64,000 bases of DNA from Proteobacteria bacterium UBA6503 (lineage in GTDB: Bacteria > Pseudomonadota > Alphaproteobacteria > UBA1280 > UBA6503), in the NCBI GenBank assembly GCA_002436405.1, contig DJLZ01000005.1, positions 1-64,000 of the forward strand. Reading direction: 5' to 3'. Of this stretch, positions 22,986 to 31,414 are shown in pieces; the stretch's first letter is position 1, and the number at the start of each line of letters is the position of its first letter. The position numbers and the translations under genes were made by a program. The notes under the pieces were generated by a model. It searched no databases and was not told where the DNA came from. It saw nothing but the letters and a program-made list of their open reading frames with translations.

Positions 22986-25220
22986 TTAGAGGCTGTAGTC
23001 GTTCGCGATTTCCGCATGGTCCTTCTTCAGGATAGCCACACGGTTCTTGCGGTGATTGAGCTGTGCCTTCCACAGAGTTACAAACTCTGCTTCGCGCGCA
23101 CCCAGATCAAGTTCGGCACGGTCAAAGACCACCTCACCCGAAATCAGTCGCATGAACTCCTCGCCCTGCAGGGTCTTTTTCACGAGCATGGCTCGCGTCA
23201 GCATTTCCATCAGGTCGTTGCCGTCAGCATCCTTCGCAGCAGCGAAAGACAGCATGATAGCTTCGGCCCGGATGTACTGCTCCCTGAGAAGCTTGTCGAT
23301 TTCTTCGTCAACCTTTTCGGCATTCGCCTTGGTGACTCCGAAACCGCCTTGCTCCATGTAATTGCGGAAGGTTAGTTCCTCCGAATTACTCATGGCATAC
23401 TGGCTAACCATGCCGGCGGCGATGTTGGTCGCAGCCTGAATGTCGCTCGATGCGCCAGAGGTTACCGCGTCAGGCCCCAGATAGAGCTTTTCGGCGATTT
23501 GTCCGGCCATAGCGATCCGCAGACGACCCAGAAGGTACTTCTGCGAATGCGACACACGGTCCTTGGTAGGTGACGTCCATACAGCACCCAGCGACATGCC
23601 TCGCGGCACGATCGTCAGCGACTGCACATCATCGGCGTGATCCCGGCCCAGCGTCTTGCGACTCTGACCGGCAACCACCGCGTGGCCCAAAATTTCATGG
23701 ACCGCCGTGGTGAACTCGTCGACGAATTCCTGCTCGCGGGGCATCTCGTCACCGAGACGCAGCGATTGGAACGCGTTACGAATGTCAGCCATTTCGATGA
23801 CGTCGGCCTGCCGGTTTTCAGCGATTTCCGCTGCACGCTTCAGGATTTCGGCGAGATCAGCACCAGAACACGCGGGGGTTTCCCGAGCGATGGATTTGAA
23901 ATCGACGTCCTTGGCGAAAATTTCCGGCAGTTGGACCTTGCCCTTACGCGCGCCACGACCAGCAATACGCTTGGCCATAACGCCCTGCGGGGCAACCGTG
24001 GTACCTTCTTCAGCCTGTGCAACAGCAGCACGCTGCTGACGCACGCGCGCGGTAAGCGCACGCTTCTGAAGGTTCTTGGCATGGATGTTGAGGATTTCCT
24101 CACGACCCGACATGTCGGGCAGCGGAACAGAAACCTTACGGTCGAAACGACCGGGACGCTTGAGGGCGTCGTCGATCATGTCTTCACGGTTGGTTGCTGC
24201 GATAACGATAACACCGCTATCACCCTCAAAGCCGTCGAGTTCGGTAAGCAACGCGTTCAGAGTCTGAACACGCTCGTCATTGCCGCCGCCGCCATGAGCA
24301 GCGCCGCCATCACGTTTACCGAGAGCGTCGATTTCGTCGATGAAGACGATACACGGCGCATGCTTACGAGCCTTAGCAAAAAGCTCACGCACACGCTTTG
24401 CACCGACACCGACATACATTTCGATGAAGTCCGAACCAGAGGCGGTCAGGAATCCCACCTGCTTACCATCGGTACGACGGGCGTTCACTTCGCCGGCGAT
24501 TGCTCGCGCCAGAAGCGTTTTACCCGTACCCGGAGGACCCAGGAACAAGAAGCCTTTCGGCACCTCGCCACCCAGACGACCCTTGGTACCCGTATCGAGC
24601 ACCTTTTCGATCATATCATCGAGCTGCGGCTTGATGTGCTTCACACCACCAACGTCTGCAAGGCGAACCTTGGGCGTCTCGACGACCTTTCCAGGTGCGC
24701 CGTTCGTGCCCGCGGCACCACCCATGCCACCCATGCCACCACCGCCGCGCATGCGACGAATAATGCCCGGGAGGAACATGAACAGAGCGAAGATGATAAT
24801 CATCGGGAGGAGGAAGCTCATGAAGGATGAGCCCGATTCCGCCTGATAATTCACGTCGTACGGAACTTCCGTTGCGCCGACCGAATCGCGAAGTTCATCG
24901 GTCATGACCGAATCACCCGCCATGGTCGCACGAACGATAGCACCGTTCTTGAGACGTGCCGTCACGATGGCAGGGCCGTTTTCACGCGTGGTGATGACCA
25001 TACCGATGACGTCGCCGTTTTCGACGTAGGTTTCGAATTGGCTGTAAGAAATCTCGCTGGGCGAGACTTCAGCAGCAGGTGCGAGCGGCTGCTCGACCTT
25101 TTCGGCAGCTGCCGTATCCAGAATCGGATGCGGCGGTGCTTCCTGGCCCATGTTCAGGCCACCAAGGGCCAAGAACGCCAGGAATCCTGCCGCTATCAAA
25201 ATGAAAATGAAACGTTGCAT
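22986..25220 (-). CDS. FtsH-like membrane AAA+ protein with HExxxH zinc motif
   Basis: A 744-aa FtsH relative. It has an N-terminal helix (about 4-22), periplasmic domain, second helix (about 130-150), Gly/Met-rich linker, AAA+ module with Walker A GPPGTGKT (about 228-236), Walker B CIVFIDEIDALGK (about 287-299) and second region of homology AATNREDMIDDALKRPGRFDRK, then a peptidase domain. Instead of HEAGH it has HEILGH (508-513), one residue longer. The third zinc ligand Asp593 (SGASSDIQAAT) is kept. An insertion of about 55 basic, Ala-rich residues (about 382-438) interrupts the end of the AAA+ module. GAGGAA lies about nine bases before the ATG. Codon use is GC-richer than the neighbours. 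It is probably not the housekeeping FtsH. Confidence 0.88.
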   Translation of the reverse strand: MQRFIFILIAAGFLAFLALGGLNMGQEAPPHPILDTAAAEKVEQPLAPAAEVSPSEISYSQFETYVENGDVIGMVITTRENGPAIVTARLKNGAIVRATMAGDSVMTDELRDSVGATEVPYDVNYQAESGSSFMSFLLPMIIIFALFMFLPGIIRRMRGGGGMGGMGGAAGTNGAPGKVVETPKVRLADVGGVKHIKPQLDDMIEKVLDTGTKGRLGGEVPKGFLFLGPPGTGKTLLARAIAGEVNARRTDGKQVGFLTASGSDFIEMYVGVGAKRVRELFAKARKHAPCIVFIDEIDALGKRDGGAAHGGGGNDERVQTLNALLTELDGFEGDSGVIVIAATNREDMIDDALKRPGRFDRKVSVPLPDMSGREEILNIHAKNLQKRALTARVRQQRAAVAQAEEGTTVAPQGVMAKRIAGRGARKGKVQLPEIFAKDVDFKSIARETPACSGADLAEILKRAAEIAENRQADVIEMADIRNAFQSLRLGDEMPREQEFVDEFTTAVHEILGHAVVAGQSRKTLGRDHADDVQSLTIVPRGMSLGAVWTSPTKDRVSHSQKYLLGRLRIAMAGQIAEKLYLGPDAVTSGASSDIQAATNIAAGMVSQYAMSNSEELTFRNYMEQGGFGVTKANAEKVDEEIDKLLREQYIRAEAIMLSFAAAKDADGNDLMEMLTRAMLVKKTLQGEEFMRLISGEVVFDRAELDLGAREAEFVTLWKAQLNHRKNRVAILKKDHAEIANDYSL

Positions 25221-25684
25221 TGTAGAATTCCTCTATAAAAGAGAAGAGAAAAAAGAAGAGAAAAGAATAAAACTCAGAAGAAGATATCTTGACCAGAATC
25301 GGAAAAATCACGAAATCCGGCACTTTTAATATAAGTCCTAAATTTATAAGGACGATATGGGCAGACCGCAAGCTAAAAATGTATACAACACCAAATTAAA
25401 TAGTAAGCCAAGTTATTGCATCTACATAATAAACAGTAGGGCTATACTGCATGCTAGAGGATACCTAATAGGGTAGTGAGCTGATTTTATTTCAAAAAAA
25501 ACAAAAAAAATCGGGATTAACACTTGATTATTTGCAGTCCATACGCCAAACTTTTAAAGTCTATGACAAATAACATCTTCTTTTCAACTTCGTAAAATCC
25601 AAGCTTTCACTGCACTTTCGTGCTTTAGCATGGATTCCTAATTTCTTTTTTCTTTTCTTCTTCCTCTCTTTAAGGAGTTTAATT
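25221..25684. promoter_or_regulatory. Divergent control region between FtsH-like and ClpX-like genes
   Basis: No gene seen in 464 bp. Each side ends in a pyrimidine-rich leader on its own coding strand (minus: about 25236-25276; plus: about 25643-25673), just before the ribosome site. An imperfect palindrome, GTCCTAAAT-T-TATAAGGAC-like (25335-25353), may be an operator. The middle is AT-rich with A runs (25495-25510). Confidence 0.5.
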
Positions 25685-27184
25685 ATGACTTCCACCAATG
25701 AAAACTGGGCCTGCACGGTTCCGGGTTGTATGCGTGATAACCGCGCGTGTGACCGTCTTGCAGGTGTACCGACCGACGCTGACGCGGACGTCAAGATCTT
25801 CAAGGATCCGGAAAGTGGGGCAGCCTACTGTGCGGATTACATCGATTGGCTAATCGATTCCAAGAAGTTCAACGACGCTTTCGAGTCTGCGCCGACGGCA
25901 GAAGACACGGAAGCCGAAACTGATGCGGCGCCCCTGACGCCGACCGTGATCCTTGCTCGCTTGAAAGAGCGTGTACAGGGTCAGGATCGCGCCTGCCAGT
26001 CGATTGCTTCGGCAATCTTCGAGCAGCGGAAGAACCGTGAGCTCCGTACGGAGCACAAGGATCTTCTCGACGAGAACGACCTGGACGATGAAGATGTGAG
26101 CAAGGCGAACATCTTTATGCCTGGTCCGACTGGTTGCGGTAAGACGTATATCGTCAAGACCGTTGCCAAGATCGTCGACGAGCCGTTCTACGTTTATCGT
26201 GGGACCGCGGGTCTGACTGCTGCCGGCTATGTCGGTGGTAATGTCGAAGACATTGTCGAGGAGTACGTTGCCAAGGTCCAGGAATGGCTCGAGGCGCGTA
26301 ACGATCCGGCTGCGAAGGACCCTCGCAAGGTTGCGGAATGGATCAACACCAACGGCGGCATCATTGCTGTCGACGAGGTGGACAAGATCGCCGCTTCCAA
26401 GGGCACCGGCAAGGACGTCGGTGGTCAGGCTGTCCAGGACCGTCTCCTTACCTTCATGGAAGGTGAGGAAATCACCATCAAGCTGCCGCACCCGAGTAAC
26501 CCTCAGGCCGCGGTACAGGTGACTGTCGATACGACGCACATTCAGTTCATTCTGATGGGTGCGTTCAGCCCGGCAGGCGACGGCAAGGATAAGATGTCCC
26601 AGCGCAAGCTGATCGACATCATCAAGCAGCGTCGTGGTTCCACCGGCAGCGGCATGGAAGGTCGTGCAGACGAATCCAGCCGTGTTTCGGATGGTAACCT
26701 CTACCTTTACGCAAAGGAAGAGGACTTCGTCAGCTTCGGCTTCAAGCCGGAGTTTGTTGGCCGTATCATGGGCTATTTCGCACCGCTGCGTCAGCTCGGT
26801 GAGGAAGACCTCGTGCGTATCCTTACGCACGTCCGTGGTAACCCGGTTGCCGTCGAAAAGGCTCGTTATAGCATTCTCGGCTCGGAGCGTGGTCTGCGTG
26901 GCTTCAACCTGAAGTTCACCGACGACGCGCTGAAGGCAATTGCCAAGAAGGCGGCTTCGAAGGGTACTGGTGCACGTGGTCTCAAGACCGTGCTGCGTCA
27001 GACGCTCAGCGAAATCGGTTTCATGGCTCCGGACCTGGTCGGCGAATACGATGAGATCCTCATCACTGCCGATATCGTCGAAACCGAAGGTGTCATCGTC
27101 AAGGACGGCGACAACCAGACGTTCCGGAAGTCGGGTCGCAAGACTCTGACCCCGGTCGATGATAAGCCTGATAACGACGCGTAA
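25685..27184 (+). CDS. ClpX-like AAA+ unfoldase, divergent
   Basis: A 499-aa ClpX relative (E. coli ClpX is 424 aa). AAGGAG lies seven bases before the ATG. The N-terminal zone has four cysteines (10, 15, 22, 49) whose spacing differs from the ClpX zinc-binding domain. The AAA+ module shows Walker A GPTGCGKT (about 146-153), pore loop GYVGG (about 180), Walker B GGIIAVDEVDK (about 224-234), GFKPEFVGRI (about 352-361) and sensor-2 GTGARGLKTVL (about 426). In the place of the IGF loop used to dock ClpP the sequence reads TGSGMEGRADESS, so ClpP partnership is doubtful. An acidic insertion and C-terminal tail are extra. Codon use is foreign and matches the divergent FtsH-like gene. Confidence 0.87.
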   Translation: MTSTNENWACTVPGCMRDNRACDRLAGVPTDADADVKIFKDPESGAAYCADYIDWLIDSKKFNDAFESAPTAEDTEAETDAAPLTPTVILARLKERVQGQDRACQSIASAIFEQRKNRELRTEHKDLLDENDLDDEDVSKANIFMPGPTGCGKTYIVKTVAKIVDEPFYVYRGTAGLTAAGYVGGNVEDIVEEYVAKVQEWLEARNDPAAKDPRKVAEWINTNGGIIAVDEVDKIAASKGTGKDVGGQAVQDRLLTFMEGEEITIKLPHPSNPQAAVQVTVDTTHIQFILMGAFSPAGDGKDKMSQRKLIDIIKQRRGSTGSGMEGRADESSRVSDGNLYLYAKEEDFVSFGFKPEFVGRIMGYFAPLRQLGEEDLVRILTHVRGNPVAVEKARYSILGSERGLRGFNLKFTDDALKAIAKKAASKGTGARGLKTVLRQTLSEIGFMAPDLVGEYDEILITADIVETEGVIVKDGDNQTFRKSGRKTLTPVDDKPDNDA

Positions 27185-27198
27185 GCGACAAAACTGAA

Positions 27199-27229
27199 GT
27201 GGCCGCCCTTAGGGGCGGCCACTTTTTTT
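27199..27229 (+). terminator. Terminator of the ClpX-like gene
   Basis: GTGGCCGCCC (27199-27208) pairs with GGGCGGCCAC (27213-27222) around TTAG, followed by seven Ts. It closes the foreign two-gene module on the right. Confidence 0.92.
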
Positions 27230-27251
27230 GTTCTAAATAGAGAGGTTAAGT

Positions 27252-28469
27252 TTACTCAGCTTGCCCCTCAGCTGGTGCGTCAGCCTGCTCTTCAGCTTCA
27301 CGGGCAGCTTTTGCAGCGGCTTCGGCTTCTTCAGTTTCTTTAGCGTTTTGTTCAAACAGGGCATCAAGTTCGTCTTGGCCCAGCTTGTTATCAACAGCTG
27401 TGCGAAGGGGCAAGGCTAGGTAGTATGAAAAAGCCTGCGCACCTGAGCTTGTAAGGTGGCGGTTGTCGTAAAACGCATCTTGGTTGTTAACGGTAATCTT
27501 AAGCCAATCACTGGCATTCACAATATCGGTGCCAACTGTTTGAGCAAGCTTAGTAAGTTCCTCTGAAAAACGAGCATTCAGCTGCTTTAGAATGTCTTTA
27601 TCGTGTGTCCACTCTGGTAGGCTTGAATCAAGCTTTTCAAGCGTGGTGTCTGACAAAATAGGGGCATCGGTCAGCATGATAGGGGCAATCAAAACCACAC
27701 GGCTGCCGTTGGCTTTAAAGTGCTCAGCAATTTTACGGATGTTATCAATGGCAGGCGGTGTGTAGTACGCCATGCGAAGTTCAGTAAGGGGTTTTAAAAC
27801 CTTCTTCTCAAGAGTTGATTCAAACGTTTGTGGCAGCTTAACACCAAAAAGTGTCAGCGTGTATGAAGGTACAGTGTAAGCCAGTGGGCGCTTTTGATAA
27901 AAGTCGCTCAAGCCTAGGTAAATAGCCACAACATCAGGGTTTGTATCAGCAAGGGCTGGCAAGCGGTTGAGGGCATCTTTTGTTGTTTGCCCCGGAATAC
28001 TTGCGTTTAGAACTTCAATTTTGTATTTCTGCGCATTGTCTTGGATAAGTTTTTCAATATGGTCAGGCAGGCTTTTGCCTTGAAGGGTACCAAAGCTTAC
28101 CGCATCACCTAGAAAGAGCAGCGTTGCATCAGGTGATTCAATCGTGGCTGATTTACGCATGCCTTGGGCATCAATCTCAACGCCGGTATCGGTCGGTTTT
28201 AGTGTTGTAAGGGCAAGCTCAACATCTTGAATGGCATTTTGCTTCAGCCAGCCTGCTTGACGCTGTGTTTTTTGCACGTCAGCGTAAGAGGCTTTGTAGT
28301 TTGGTACAAGGGCAGGGGCTTGTAGGTCGTCATCCCATGAAACATACGCAGGGCGTTTATCTGCTTCGTTTGAGGCTGGTGCACCGTCGGTCAGGTGTAA
28401 AATAACACCGCTCATAGCTTCGGCTGCAAGAATGGCCCCAATGATTGTATAAAGTGCGCGTCGTTTCAT
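27252..28469 (-). CDS. SGNH-hydrolase-like envelope protein lacking the catalytic serine
   Basis: A 405-aa protein with an uncleaved-looking N-terminal membrane segment (about 5-25). An SGNH/GDSL fold follows: block I FLGDAVSFG (about 120-128), block III IYLGLSDFYQ and block V DNRHLTSSGAQAF. Block I normally reads GDS; here the nucleophile position is Ala123, so hydrolysis or acyl transfer by the usual mechanism is unlikely, although His and Asp of DNRH are kept. The C-terminus is an Ala/Glu-rich coil (about 370-405). It may bind rather than cleave acylated glycans. Not obviously co-transcribed with the grxD gene upstream, 27 bp away, though spacing allows it. Confidence 0.75.
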   Translation of the reverse strand: MKRRALYTIIGAILAAEAMSGVILHLTDGAPASNEADKRPAYVSWDDDLQAPALVPNYKASYADVQKTQRQAGWLKQNAIQDVELALTTLKPTDTGVEIDAQGMRKSATIESPDATLLFLGDAVSFGTLQGKSLPDHIEKLIQDNAQKYKIEVLNASIPGQTTKDALNRLPALADTNPDVVAIYLGLSDFYQKRPLAYTVPSYTLTLFGVKLPQTFESTLEKKVLKPLTELRMAYYTPPAIDNIRKIAEHFKANGSRVVLIAPIMLTDAPILSDTTLEKLDSSLPEWTHDKDILKQLNARFSEELTKLAQTVGTDIVNASDWLKITVNNQDAFYDNRHLTSSGAQAFSYYLALPLRTAVDNKLGQDELDALFEQNAKETEEAEAAAKAAREAEEQADAPAEGQAE

Positions 28470-28496
28470 GGGTAGACTCCTATAAGTATGGTCAGG

Positions 28497-28823
28497 TTAG
28501 GCAGATTCTTTAAGCATGTCCTTAAGTTCGCCGTTTTGATAGGCTTCGGTCACAATGTCGCAGCCGCCAATAAACTCGCCGTTAATGTATAGCTGAGGGA
28601 TTGTTGGCCAATCGCTGTATTCTTTAATGCCTTGGCGAATGGCGCCATCTTCAAGCACGTTAATGTCGATAAAGTCAGTGCCAACCATATCTAGAATTTG
28701 CACAACACGTGCTGAAAAACCGCACTGTGGAAAGTCTTTCGTGCCCTTCATGAAAAGCACAACTTTGTTTTCGCTGATAAGTGTATCAAGGGCTGTTTTT
28801 AGCTCTGGAGTAAGATCTGTCAT
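28497..28823 (-). CDS. grxD: Monothiol glutaredoxin (Grx4 type)
   Basis: A 108-aa monothiol glutaredoxin with the CGFS active site (residues 34-37). It also has KGTKDFPQCGFS, WPTIPQLYINGEFIGGCDIV, the conserved glutathione-binding segments. Grx4-type proteins carry [2Fe-2S] clusters and partner with BolA proteins. The bolA-like gene is immediately upstream on the same strand, as in many alphaproteobacteria, so the pair probably forms a cluster-delivery heterodimer. Confidence 0.95.
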   Translation of the reverse strand: MTDLTPELKTALDTLISENKVVLFMKGTKDFPQCGFSARVVQILDMVGTDFIDINVLEDGAIRQGIKEYSDWPTIPQLYINGEFIGGCDIVTEAYQNGELKDMLKESA

Positions 28824-28861
28824 AGGTACAATCCTTTTATATTTTAAGGTTTTAGAAGGCC

Positions 28862-29092
28862 TTATTGAGGTTCTTTAGTAATAAGTTGTAGGGCATGCAG
28901 CGGGCCGTCAAAGGCGTCGCCTAGGGCTGCATAAACCATGCGGTGTTGGGCAATGCGTGTTTTGCCTGCAAAGGAAGGGCTTACAACGGTGGCCTTCAGG
29001 TGCGTTTGGTCATTGAATGGGTCTTCTACCACAACGGTGGCGTCGGGCATGCCATCTTTAATTAATTTCTCAACTGCTTTTGGGTCAATCAT
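28862..29092 (-). CDS. BolA/IbaG-family protein
   Basis: A 76-aa protein of the BolA family (PF01722). The core RIAQHRMVYAALGDAFDGPLHALQL contains the conserved HR pair and the final helix-strand. The short N-terminus with DPKAVEKLIKDGMPDATVVVED is the IbaG/YrbA type. Located 38 bp upstream of grxD, its expected partner in iron-sulfur cluster trafficking. GTGACAACATG precedes the start with no strong Shine-Dalgarno. Confidence 0.92.
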   Translation of the reverse strand: MIDPKAVEKLIKDGMPDATVVVEDPFNDQTHLKATVVSPSFAGKTRIAQHRMVYAALGDAFDGPLHALQLITKEPQ

Positions 29093-29121
29093 GTTGTCAC
29101 CAGTTTTTTGTTACTGTGGAA

Positions 29122-29808
29122 CTATAGCTTGCCTTGGTCTGAAAAGCTATAGTGGATGCCGTCGCCTATAATAATATGGTCTTCGATAAGAATCCCCATA
29201 GGTGCGGCAAGTTTTTGAATTTCTGTTGTGAGGTGAAAATCATCCTGCGAGGGGGTAGGGTCGCCCGAGGGGTGATTGTGCACCAATACAAGCGAACGAG
29301 CGCCTTTTTCAAGGGCTGTTTTAATCACTTCACGTGGGTAAACCACTGAACTATCAATCGTGCCTCTAAAAAGCATCTCTTCAGCCAAAACGTGGTTTTT
29401 GCTATTGAGGTACACCACATGAAACTCTTCATGTTTAAGTGGTGTCATTTTATCGTAAAGGTATTCCAGCAAATCAAGGCGGTTTAGGAAGCTTGCTTTC
29501 TTAACGACAGCTTGGCGTTTAGCTTGTTTGTTGAAGGCTTTTAGAACTTCAAAAACAAAGGCTGTTTTGTCGCCAAGGCCAGGGGCAAGGGCAATGGTTT
29601 GCTGTGGAAGATCCATGACCTTTGCAAGCGAACCCGCTTTTTGAATCAGAAATTTAGCCGCCGGCTTGACATCACGACGGGGGACAAACTGCATCAGCAG
29701 TAACTCAAGAATTTCATAATCCGCAAGGGCATCGCTGCCTGCGTCAATGAAGCGCTTTTTCAAGCGTTCACGATGGCCAAGGTGGTGCGGTTTATCTTGC
29801 GTTGCCAT
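29122..29808 (-). CDS. radC: RadC/JAB-domain protein
   Basis: A 228-aa RadC family protein. An N-terminal helix-hairpin-helix-type region (GHRERLKKRFIDAGSDALADYEILELLL) is followed by the JAMM metalloprotease-like fold with HNHPSGDPTPSQDD, which supplies the two His, Ser and Asp of the JAMM motif. Family members were once linked to recombination repair, but their biochemical role is unsettled. Located between bolA and map, on the same strand and only 8 bp from map, so probably co-transcribed. Confidence 0.93.
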   Translation of the reverse strand: MATQDKPHHLGHRERLKKRFIDAGSDALADYEILELLLMQFVPRRDVKPAAKFLIQKAGSLAKVMDLPQQTIALAPGLGDKTAFVFEVLKAFNKQAKRQAVVKKASFLNRLDLLEYLYDKMTPLKHEEFHVVYLNSKNHVLAEEMLFRGTIDSSVVYPREVIKTALEKGARSLVLVHNHPSGDPTPSQDDFHLTTEIQKLAAPMGILIEDHIIIGDGIHYSFSDQGKL

Positions 29809-29816
29809 TTTAGAAA

Positions 29817-30611
29817 TTATGCACTGTATGGTGGGCAGTCGAGACCTTTTGGCGACTTGGTCAAAATCTCGCAGCCAGTATCGGTCACAACAATTGTGTG
29901 CTCAAACTGTGCCGAGTCTTTACCGTCGGCTGTAATCACCGTCCAGTCGTCATCTAGGGTAATGCCATCGTAGGTGCCAACGTTAATCATTGGTTCGATG
30001 GTAAAGGTCATGCCTTTGCGTAGGCGCATATCAAGGCGTGGGTCTTTAGGGTCGTAGTGGAGCACCATTGGCTGCTCATGGAAAATACGCCCAATGCCGT
30101 GGCCACAGTAGTCACGCACAACGCCGTAGCCTTTAGCTTCGGCAAATTCTTGAATGGCTTTACCAATATCTGAAAGCATGCTGCCTGAGCGTACAGTGTT
30201 AATGCCCAGCATCATGGCGTCGTAGGTGTCTTTTACGAGTTGTTGGCGCTCTTTGCTCACGTTCCCTACAAAGAACATGCGTGAGGTATCACCATGAAAA
30301 CCATCAACAATGGCTGTCACGTCAATGTTGACGATGTCGCCATCGGCCAAAATATCTTCTTCAGACGGAATACCATGGCAAATCACTTCGTTTTTACTGG
30401 TGCAGACTGACTTCGGAAAACCACGGTAGTTCAAAGGCGCTGGAATACCACCACGCTCAACAATAAAGTTGTGACATAGGGTGTTTAGCTCTTCGGTTGA
30501 AACGCCAGGCTTTACATGCTCGGCAATCATATCAAGGGTTTCGGCTGCAAGTTTGCCTGCAGCTTCCATCTTTTTAATTTCAACGTTGTTCTTTGGTTTT
30601 ACTTTCGCCAC
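29817..30611 (-). CDS. map: Methionine aminopeptidase, type I
   Basis: A 264-aa enzyme that removes the initiator methionine from nascent proteins. The dinuclear metal site residues are visible in NIDVTAIVDGFHGDTSRMF (two Asp), GHGIGRIFHEQP (His) and FTIEPMIN (Glu), with the last Glu in QFEHTIVVT. The length is normal for type I and no N-terminal zinc finger is present. It begins the map-radC-bolA-grxD run; sfsA lies 47 bp upstream. Confidence 0.96.
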   Translation of the reverse strand: MAKVKPKNNVEIKKMEAAGKLAAETLDMIAEHVKPGVSTEELNTLCHNFIVERGGIPAPLNYRGFPKSVCTSKNEVICHGIPSEEDILADGDIVNIDVTAIVDGFHGDTSRMFFVGNVSKERQQLVKDTYDAMMLGINTVRSGSMLSDIGKAIQEFAEAKGYGVVRDYCGHGIGRIFHEQPMVLHYDPKDPRLDMRLRKGMTFTIEPMINVGTYDGITLDDDWTVITADGKDSAQFEHTIVVTDTGCEILTKSPKGLDCPPYSA

Positions 30612-30658
30612 GGGATAAATCTCGTCTAGTTAATTGTTTCTGTTTGTTTTTATACGCC

Positions 30659-31357
30659 TTAAAACGTGATGGGTAAAGGTTTATCAAGCACAATTTCAGC
30701 GTCTGAAAGCGCACATTGATACGCCACCGCTTCAACGCCTTGGGCCATCGCTTCTTTAAGCGTTGCTGCGTAAGTAGGGTCAATTTCGTCAGCGATGTTA
30801 AATGAGTTACAGTCTGAGCGCTGCACAAGGTAGAACATCAAAGCGCGGTTGCCTTTTTTAGCTTCTTCTGCAAGTTCGTTCAGGTGCTTAGCGCCACGGC
30901 TTGTAACCGCATCAGGGAAGAGGGCTGTATCACCTTCGGCCAATGTTACGTTTTTCACTTCAACGTAGCACGGTGTGCCGTTTGTTTGCTGTACAAGCAA
31001 ATCAATGCGTGAGTTTGTGCCGTACTTTTGTTCCGGCTTAATGCTTTCAATCTCATTTAGCTCTTTCACCTTACCGGCAAGCAAAGCTTCATGCACAATC
31101 TTGTTAGGGCGGCCCGTGTTTACACCAACCCATGAGTTTGGTGCCTTAATCATCTCAAGCGTGAACTTAAGTTTGCGGTTAGGGTCTTTAGCAGGGCTTA
31201 GGTAAACGCCAGCGCCTTCGTCCATCAAACCAAGCATTGAGCCTGTGTTCGGGCAGTGGGCAGTTACAATCGTACCGTCTTCAAGTTCAGCATCCACAAA
31301 AAAGCGCTTGTAGCGCTTGATGAATTTACCGCGGATTAGGTCAGAGTCGAATTTCAT
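30659..31357 (-). CDS. sfsA: SfsA (sugar fermentation stimulation protein homologue)
   Basis: A 232-aa protein of the SfsA family (PF03749), with an N-terminal OB fold (RGKFIKRYKRFFVDAELEDG, AHCPNTGSMLGL) and a nuclease-like C-terminal domain (YGTNSRIDLLV, CYVEVKNVTL, FPDAVTSRGAKHL), whose D-ExK pattern resembles restriction-type nucleases. Start at 31357 (MKFDSDL) is chosen by length. Its Shine-Dalgarno AAGG lies inside the 3' arm of a 12-bp hairpin that ends in six Ts directly before the ATG, suggesting coupling between termination upstream and sfsA translation. Confidence 0.93.
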   Translation of the reverse strand: MKFDSDLIRGKFIKRYKRFFVDAELEDGTIVTAHCPNTGSMLGLMDEGAGVYLSPAKDPNRKLKFTLEMIKAPNSWVGVNTGRPNKIVHEALLAGKVKELNEIESIKPEQKYGTNSRIDLLVQQTNGTPCYVEVKNVTLAEGDTALFPDAVTSRGAKHLNELAEEAKKGNRALMFYLVQRSDCNSFNIADEIDPTYAATLKEAMAQGVEAVAYQCALSDAEIVLDKPLPITF

Positions 31358-31392
31358 AAAAAATAGCCTTTCAGTAATGGCTGAAAGGCTAT
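31358..31392 (-). terminator. Terminator-like hairpin abutting sfsA
   Basis: ATAGCCTTTCAG (31363-31374) pairs perfectly with CTGAAAGGCTAT (31381-31392) around a 6-nt loop. On the minus strand it is followed by six Ts and then the sfsA ATG. It ends the transcript of the small membrane-protein gene upstream and covers the sfsA ribosome site. Confidence 0.8.
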
Positions 31393-31414
31393 CGTATTGA
31401 GCTTGTAAATTCAA

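Noticed and set aside
23637..24830. A 397-aa open frame on the plus strand inside the FtsH-like gene
   Set aside because: It is the antisense shadow of a GC-rich coding region; the FtsH frame has clear AAA+ and peptidase motifs.
25850..26830. A 326-aa open frame on the minus strand inside the ClpX-like gene
   Set aside because: Antisense shadow of the ClpX-like gene with no recognisable domain.
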